Program-made: the position numbers and the translations under genes
In this document: piece after piece, positions 60,961 through 64,000 of the stretch
How positions within the stretch are numbered: position 1 is the first letter of the stretch
How the letters are laid out: each line of letters opens with the position of its first letter
Notes under the pieces: model-generated
Databases searched by the model: none
What the model was told of the DNA's origin: nothing
What the model saw: only the letters and a program-made list of their open reading frames with translations
Assembly: GCF_021044825.1 (NCBI RefSeq)
Contig: NZ_JAJNOC010000012.1
Coordinates: forward strand, 86,964 to 150,963
Length of the DNA: 64,000 nt
Source: Massilia phyllostachyos
GTDB taxonomy: Bacteria > Pseudomonadota > Gammaproteobacteria > Burkholderiales > Burkholderiaceae_D
Direction: 5' to 3'

Positions 60961-61914
60961 ATGTCTGATACTACAAACTGGGCCGTCGCCATCATTGCGT
61001 CGAGAGAGAGCGTCGATACGCTGATTTCCACGGTCCTGGCGTCGCTTGCCGCGACGCCGGAAACAACCCTGACCGACGTTCTTGTGAATGGAAACGCAAT
61101 ACTTGCCAAGGACATGGCCGCGTGGGCCGCCGGGACCGGCACCGCCGGGCGGGATATCCGGATATGGTCGATTTCCCAGGGCGACAAGGCGCACGCGTGG
61201 AACGAATATGTGCACCGGATCTGGCCAGCTGGACGGACAGCATTCTTCCTCGATGGCTACGCCAGGCCACGCACCGACGGCCTCAGGCGGCTTGCGGATA
61301 GCCTGGCCCGGCAACCAGACGCCTTCGGCGCAACCGGCGTGCCGAGCAGCGGACGATCGGCCCCCGCACTGCGCGCCGCCATGCTCAAGACCGGAGGCTT
61401 CCACGGCAATATGCATGCGATTCCCGTCCACGCCATGGACGGCTTGCGCGCCACGGGGTTTCGCCTGCCGCTGGGGCTGTACCGAACGGATTCGATGATC
61501 GGTGCGGTATTGATGTTCGCGCTGGATCCGACCACGCAGCAATGGCAGCCGGGACGAGTGGCGGTCAATGGCGACGCTACCTGGGACGTGCCGGGCCAGT
61601 CGGCCTTGACGGTCCAGAATATCCTGTCCCAATTCAAGCGCCGCATGCGCCAGGCGCAGGGCGACCTCGAGAACCGCGCCGCGCGCGATCACTTCGCCGT
61701 GCGCTGCCTCCCCATCAACCAGATCGCGTCGACCTCGCGCGAACTGGTGCTGAACTGGATCGCGGCCCATCCCGAGGAAGCGCGCCGCCTGTATCGGGCA
61801 AACCCGCTCTGCTGGCGTGCCGCCTTCAAGATGCGCCAGCACCGGGACTGGTCCGCCGCCGAGCGGCCGCCCGCGCTGCTTCGCGATACGGGAGCGACGC
61901 GGGTGCGGGCGTAA
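60961..61914 (+). CDS. Putative glycosyltransferase (GT-A-like), otherwise unknown
   Basis: 317 aa from ATG 60961; no clear ribosome-binding site. TTNWAVAIIASRESVDTLIS and DVLVNGNAILAKD resemble the first strands of a GT-A domain, and GDKAHAWNEYVHRIWPAG followed by TAFFLDGYARPRTDGL occupies the place of a nucleotide-sugar site (the usual DXD is reduced to DGY). FHGNMHAIP and LPLGLYRTDSMIGAVLMFAL follow. The C-terminal third is helical and ends in an Arg-rich tail. Family not recognised with confidence. Confidence 0.65.
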   Translation: MSDTTNWAVAIIASRESVDTLISTVLASLAATPETTLTDVLVNGNAILAKDMAAWAAGTGTAGRDIRIWSISQGDKAHAWNEYVHRIWPAGRTAFFLDGYARPRTDGLRRLADSLARQPDAFGATGVPSSGRSAPALRAAMLKTGGFHGNMHAIPVHAMDGLRATGFRLPLGLYRTDSMIGAVLMFALDPTTQQWQPGRVAVNGDATWDVPGQSALTVQNILSQFKRRMRQAQGDLENRAARDHFAVRCLPINQIASTSRELVLNWIAAHPEEARRLYRANPLCWRAAFKMRQHRDWSAAERPPALLRDTGATRVRA

Positions 61915-61973
61915 TCCTGCCGCAGGGGATGCGCCGGCAAGCGACATGGAAGGGGAATTGCAGGAGGAAATGG

Positions 61974-62049
61974 TGGCGCGGCTGGCGGGGATCGAACCCA
62001 CGACCCTTGGCTTCGGAGGCCAATACTCTATCCACTGAGCTACAGCCGC
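61974..62049 (-). tRNA. tRNA-Arg (anticodon CCG)
   Basis: Minus-strand cloverleaf: acceptor GCGGCTG pairs with CAGCCGC, D arm AGCTCAGTGGATAGAGTA-type, anticodon stem TTGGC/GCCAA with loop CTCCGAA, T arm GTGGG-TTCGATC-CCCGC, encoded CCA end. 76 nt including CCA. Confidence 0.95.
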
Positions 62050-62133
62050 ATTGATGGGACAGAAAGTGATGCGAAGGATACAGTCTTTCGAGGGCCGCGT
62101 CCATGGGCAGCTTACTCTGCCCTCAGGAATTTC

Positions 62134-62163
62134 GTTACATTACGGCAGCTTTATGTCTATAAT
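62134..62163 (+). promoter_or_regulatory. Candidate sigma-70 promoter of the cytochrome gene
   Basis: Perfect -10 TATAAT (62158-62163) with a -35-like GTTACA (62134-62139, 4 of 6) at 18 bp. The start codon at 62245 is about 75 nt downstream, with AAGGAA just before it. Confidence 0.55.
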
Positions 62164-62244
62164 CGCTCGCTTATGGGCATTTGCAAAAAAGCATCTGACC
62201 GATTGCGCTAGGTGGCAGGTTTTTTTAATAGAATTAAGGAAATC

Positions 62245-63132
62245 ATGAGCGACGCACACAATGAACATCAATCCCTGATCAATACGCCGAAACAGCTGAT
62301 TGCAGCAGTCGCCGGCTTCTTCTTGGTCATTGTCATCGGCATCATCCTGCTCGTGATCTTCGCTACCAACGATCGTCTCGTCGGCGCCGGCACCAACAGC
62401 CAGAGCGCGGAAGCGGTCGCTGCGCGCCTGCGTCCAGTAGCCGAAGCAGGCTTTACCCTGGTCGACGCCAATGCGCCGCGTGTCCTGCAAGCAGGCAATG
62501 CCGTCTATACCGCCGTGTGCGCCGCCTGCCACGACAGCGGCGCCGCCGGCGCACCGAAGCTGGGAGACAATTCTTCCTGGTCACAACGTATCGCACAGGG
62601 TTACGACACCCTCGTCAAGCACGCGGTCGAAGGCATTCGCGCAATGCCGGCAAAAGGCGGCAACCCGGACCTGGACAATCTCGAAGTCGCACGCGCCGTT
62701 GTTTACATGAGCAACAAGAGCGGCGCCAGCTTCAAGGAACCCGCGGCGCCTGCCCCGGCCGCGCCGGCTGCTCCTGCGGATGCTGCGAGCGCAGCGGCCC
62801 CGGCCCCTGCCGCTGCGACCCCTGCCACTGCCCCCGCGGCGCCTGCGGCCGCCCCTGCCGCGGCACCGGCCGTGGCCAGCGCCGATAGCGGGAAGGCCCT
62901 ATACAACAGCGCCTGCGTGGCCTGCCATGGTGCCGGCATCGCCGGTGCGCCGAAGGTCGGCGACAAGGCGAACTGGGCGCCGCGCCTGGCCCAGGGTGCG
63001 CCGCTACTATACGAGCACGCGATCAAGGGTTTCCAGGGCAAAGCCGGCGTCATGCCGCCGAAGGGTGGCTCGACTGCACCGGATACCGAAGTCAAGGCTG
63101 CGGTCGACTTTATGATTGCCTCGTCGAAATAA
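62245..63132 (+). CDS. Dihaem cytochrome c5 family protein
   Basis: 295 aa from ATG 62245 with AAGGAA upstream. A membrane anchor (LIAAVAGFFLVIVIGIILLVIF, about 18-40) followed by two class I cytochrome c domains: CAACH at 92-96 and CVACH near residue 229, each with a distal Met-bearing segment (AMPAKGGNPDL and VMPPKGG). An Ala/Pro-rich linker of about 50 residues joins them. It is periplasmic, tethered to the inner membrane, and probably carries electrons to a terminal oxidase. It lies downstream of tRNA-Arg and in its own unit. Confidence 0.94.
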   Translation: MSDAHNEHQSLINTPKQLIAAVAGFFLVIVIGIILLVIFATNDRLVGAGTNSQSAEAVAARLRPVAEAGFTLVDANAPRVLQAGNAVYTAVCAACHDSGAAGAPKLGDNSSWSQRIAQGYDTLVKHAVEGIRAMPAKGGNPDLDNLEVARAVVYMSNKSGASFKEPAAPAPAAPAAPADAASAAAPAPAAATPATAPAAPAAAPAAAPAVASADSGKALYNSACVACHGAGIAGAPKVGDKANWAPRLAQGAPLLYEHAIKGFQGKAGVMPPKGGSTAPDTEVKAAVDFMIASSK

Positions 63133-63270
63133 AATCTCGTTTTCTCCTATTCAAAAGGCAATTCTGCTGATGTTGCCGCTTGTCACTTTTTCATTAAAAA
63201 TCTGGAAGAAAACGATTGCTACCAAATAATATTCGTTAAAAGACGGATAATTTTGTGTTGCGTATGGGAG

Positions 63271-63307
63271 AAATTCTCTAGGGAATTTGTGATTCCTCTA
63301 GGAATTT
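63271..63307 (+). terminator. Hairpin with T-run downstream of the cytochrome gene
   Basis: AAATTC-T-CTAG-GGAAT, loop TTGTG, ATTCC-T-CTAG-GAATTT: 15 base pairs with two single-base bulges, followed by ATTTTT (63308-63313). It could end the cytochrome transcript (stop 139 nt upstream). The two arms are each near-palindromic around CTAG, so an operator for the following lipoprotein gene is an alternative. Confidence 0.45.
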
Positions 63308-63378
63308 ATTTTTCCTTGGCGTAATCTTTGGGTCTGACAGGGCGTACCCGCTACCCCGCATTCCCGAAGAGACCCCAA

Positions 63379-64000
63379 ATGAAATTTCCTGTGCAATCCC
63401 TTAAGCAACGCAGCGCCTTTGCTGCCCTGGCCGGTGCAATCCTGGCGGGCTGCGGCGGTAGCTCGAGCGTCGATTCGACACCGGTCGGCGGTATGGAAGG
63501 CTCGCGCCTCCAGAGCATCAGCGCCGGCACCTCGACCTACATTCCGCAAAGCCGCGGCACTGCGGCCAGCAACGCCTCGAGCAGCACCTCCGGCACCATC
63601 ACCAGCGTGCGCTTCGAGAATACCGGTTCGGCAGTACAGACCAATGCTCCAGTAACTTTTGCTCAGGTCTTCGCGCCAGGCCATCTGCTGGCCACCACCT
63701 CGCTGGTCGGCCGTCTCGACAGTGGCGTCGCTGTGCCGCTGCAGCTCAACGTCAAGGCCCTGCACCCCGATGGCTCGGTGCGTCATGCCGTCATCTCGGC
63801 AGTGCTGCCGGCCCTGGGCGTCGGCGAAGTGCGCACCATGACCCTTGACCGCAGCGCCGCGGCAGTCAGCAATACCGCCGGCAACGTCGCCTCGCTGCTG
63901 GGCGCCGGCTTCAGCACCTCCTTCAACGCCACCATCAACGGCGTGCGCTACACCGCCTCGGCCGACGAGCTGCTGAAGGCCGCGGCCCCGAAAGCGTGGC
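63379..64000 (+). CDS. Secreted lipoprotein with possible RIFT-barrel domain, 3'-truncated by window
   Basis: 207 codons are present and the frame is open at the right edge. ATG 63379 follows GAAGAGACCCC. Lipoprotein signal AFAALAGAILAGC (Cys25), Ser/Thr-rich linker, then VTFAQVFAPGHLLATTSLVGRL, VPLQLNVKALHPDGSVRHAVIS. The DGSVRHAVI stretch recalls the N-terminal RIFT barrel of PcRGLX/YetA-type rhamnogalacturonan lyase-like proteins. It is probably a surface-exposed polysaccharide-related protein; the catalytic part would lie to the right of the window. Confidence 0.75.
   Translation, partial: MKFPVQSLKQRSAFAALAGAILAGCGGSSSVDSTPVGGMEGSRLQSISAGTSTYIPQSRGTAASNASSSTSGTITSVRFENTGSAVQTNAPVTFAQVFAPGHLLATTSLVGRLDSGVAVPLQLNVKALHPDGSVRHAVISAVLPALGVGEVRTMTLDRSAAAVSNTAGNVASLLGAGFSTSFNATINGVRYTASADELLKAAAPKAW

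Noticed and set aside
61974..62049. tRNA-Arg as an integration site for a mobile island
   Set aside because: No integrase gene, no direct repeat of the tRNA 3' end and no change of composition beside it in the window.

Overview
The window looks like chromosomal DNA of a high-GC betaproteobacterium of the Oxalobacteraceae (Massilia/Duganella/Telluria type). The basis is the GC-rich third codon positions, an IcmF-type mutase, a paired cytochrome c5, and above all a complete exosortase A (XrtA)/PEP-CTERM exopolysaccharide locus with its PrsK/PrsR/PrsT accessories. The genus is inferred from gene content; no 16S rRNA is present.

Layout. 1-5.7 kb: the end of icmF, a small conserved protein, the PrsT TPR lipoprotein, then a FeeM-like acyltransferase with a ThiF/E1-like adenylyltransferase. 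5.8-9.4 kb (minus strand): a PEP-CTERM protein resembling the flocculation protein PepA behind a near-consensus sigma-54 promoter, a methyltransferase, a second FeeM-like acyltransferase and a GAF protein. 9.4-12.3 kb (minus): a compact four-gene cassette with a six-cysteine protein of unknown function, a PqqD-like protein, an HPr-kinase-related kinase and a nucleotidyltransferase. 12.5-14 kb (minus): the polysaccharide export lipoprotein and a trypsin-like protease. 14.4-41.3 kb (plus): the XrtA/EPS operon(s), with chain-length protein, tyrosine kinase, outer-membrane protein, ATPase, deacetylases, FemAB protein, XrtA-EpsI, amidotransferase, glycosyltransferases, an O-ligase preceded by an overlapping 45-residue membrane peptide, and two flippases. 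41.3-44.5 kb: more glycosyltransferases and an acyltransferase. 44.5-51.7 kb: the second exosortase-A-associated cluster (PLP decarboxylase, AMP ligase, aminotransferase, GNAT protein, acyl carrier protein, two hydrolases). 51.7-60.6 kb (minus): beta-helix protein, PrsR, PrsK, the initiating sugar transferase, and TviC- and TviB-like nucleotide-sugar enzymes. 61-64 kb: a possible glycosyltransferase, tRNA-Arg(CCG), a dihaem cytochrome c and the start of a lipoprotein.

How it fits together (inference from family knowledge). TviB/TviC-like enzymes supply an N-acetyl-hexosaminuronic acid. The TIGR03013-type transferase primes undecaprenyl phosphate, glycosyltransferases extend the unit, flippases export it, and the chain-length/kinase/export/outer-membrane proteins assemble the EPS. 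XrtA processes PEP-CTERM proteins such as the one at 5824-6681. PrsK/PrsR with sigma-54 is the expected regulator of that gene. The most unusual part is the HPr-kinase-related/PqqD/nucleotidyltransferase cassette: it resembles lasso-peptide tailoring genes but has no cyclase, and it begins with a Cys-rich protein that could be its substrate.
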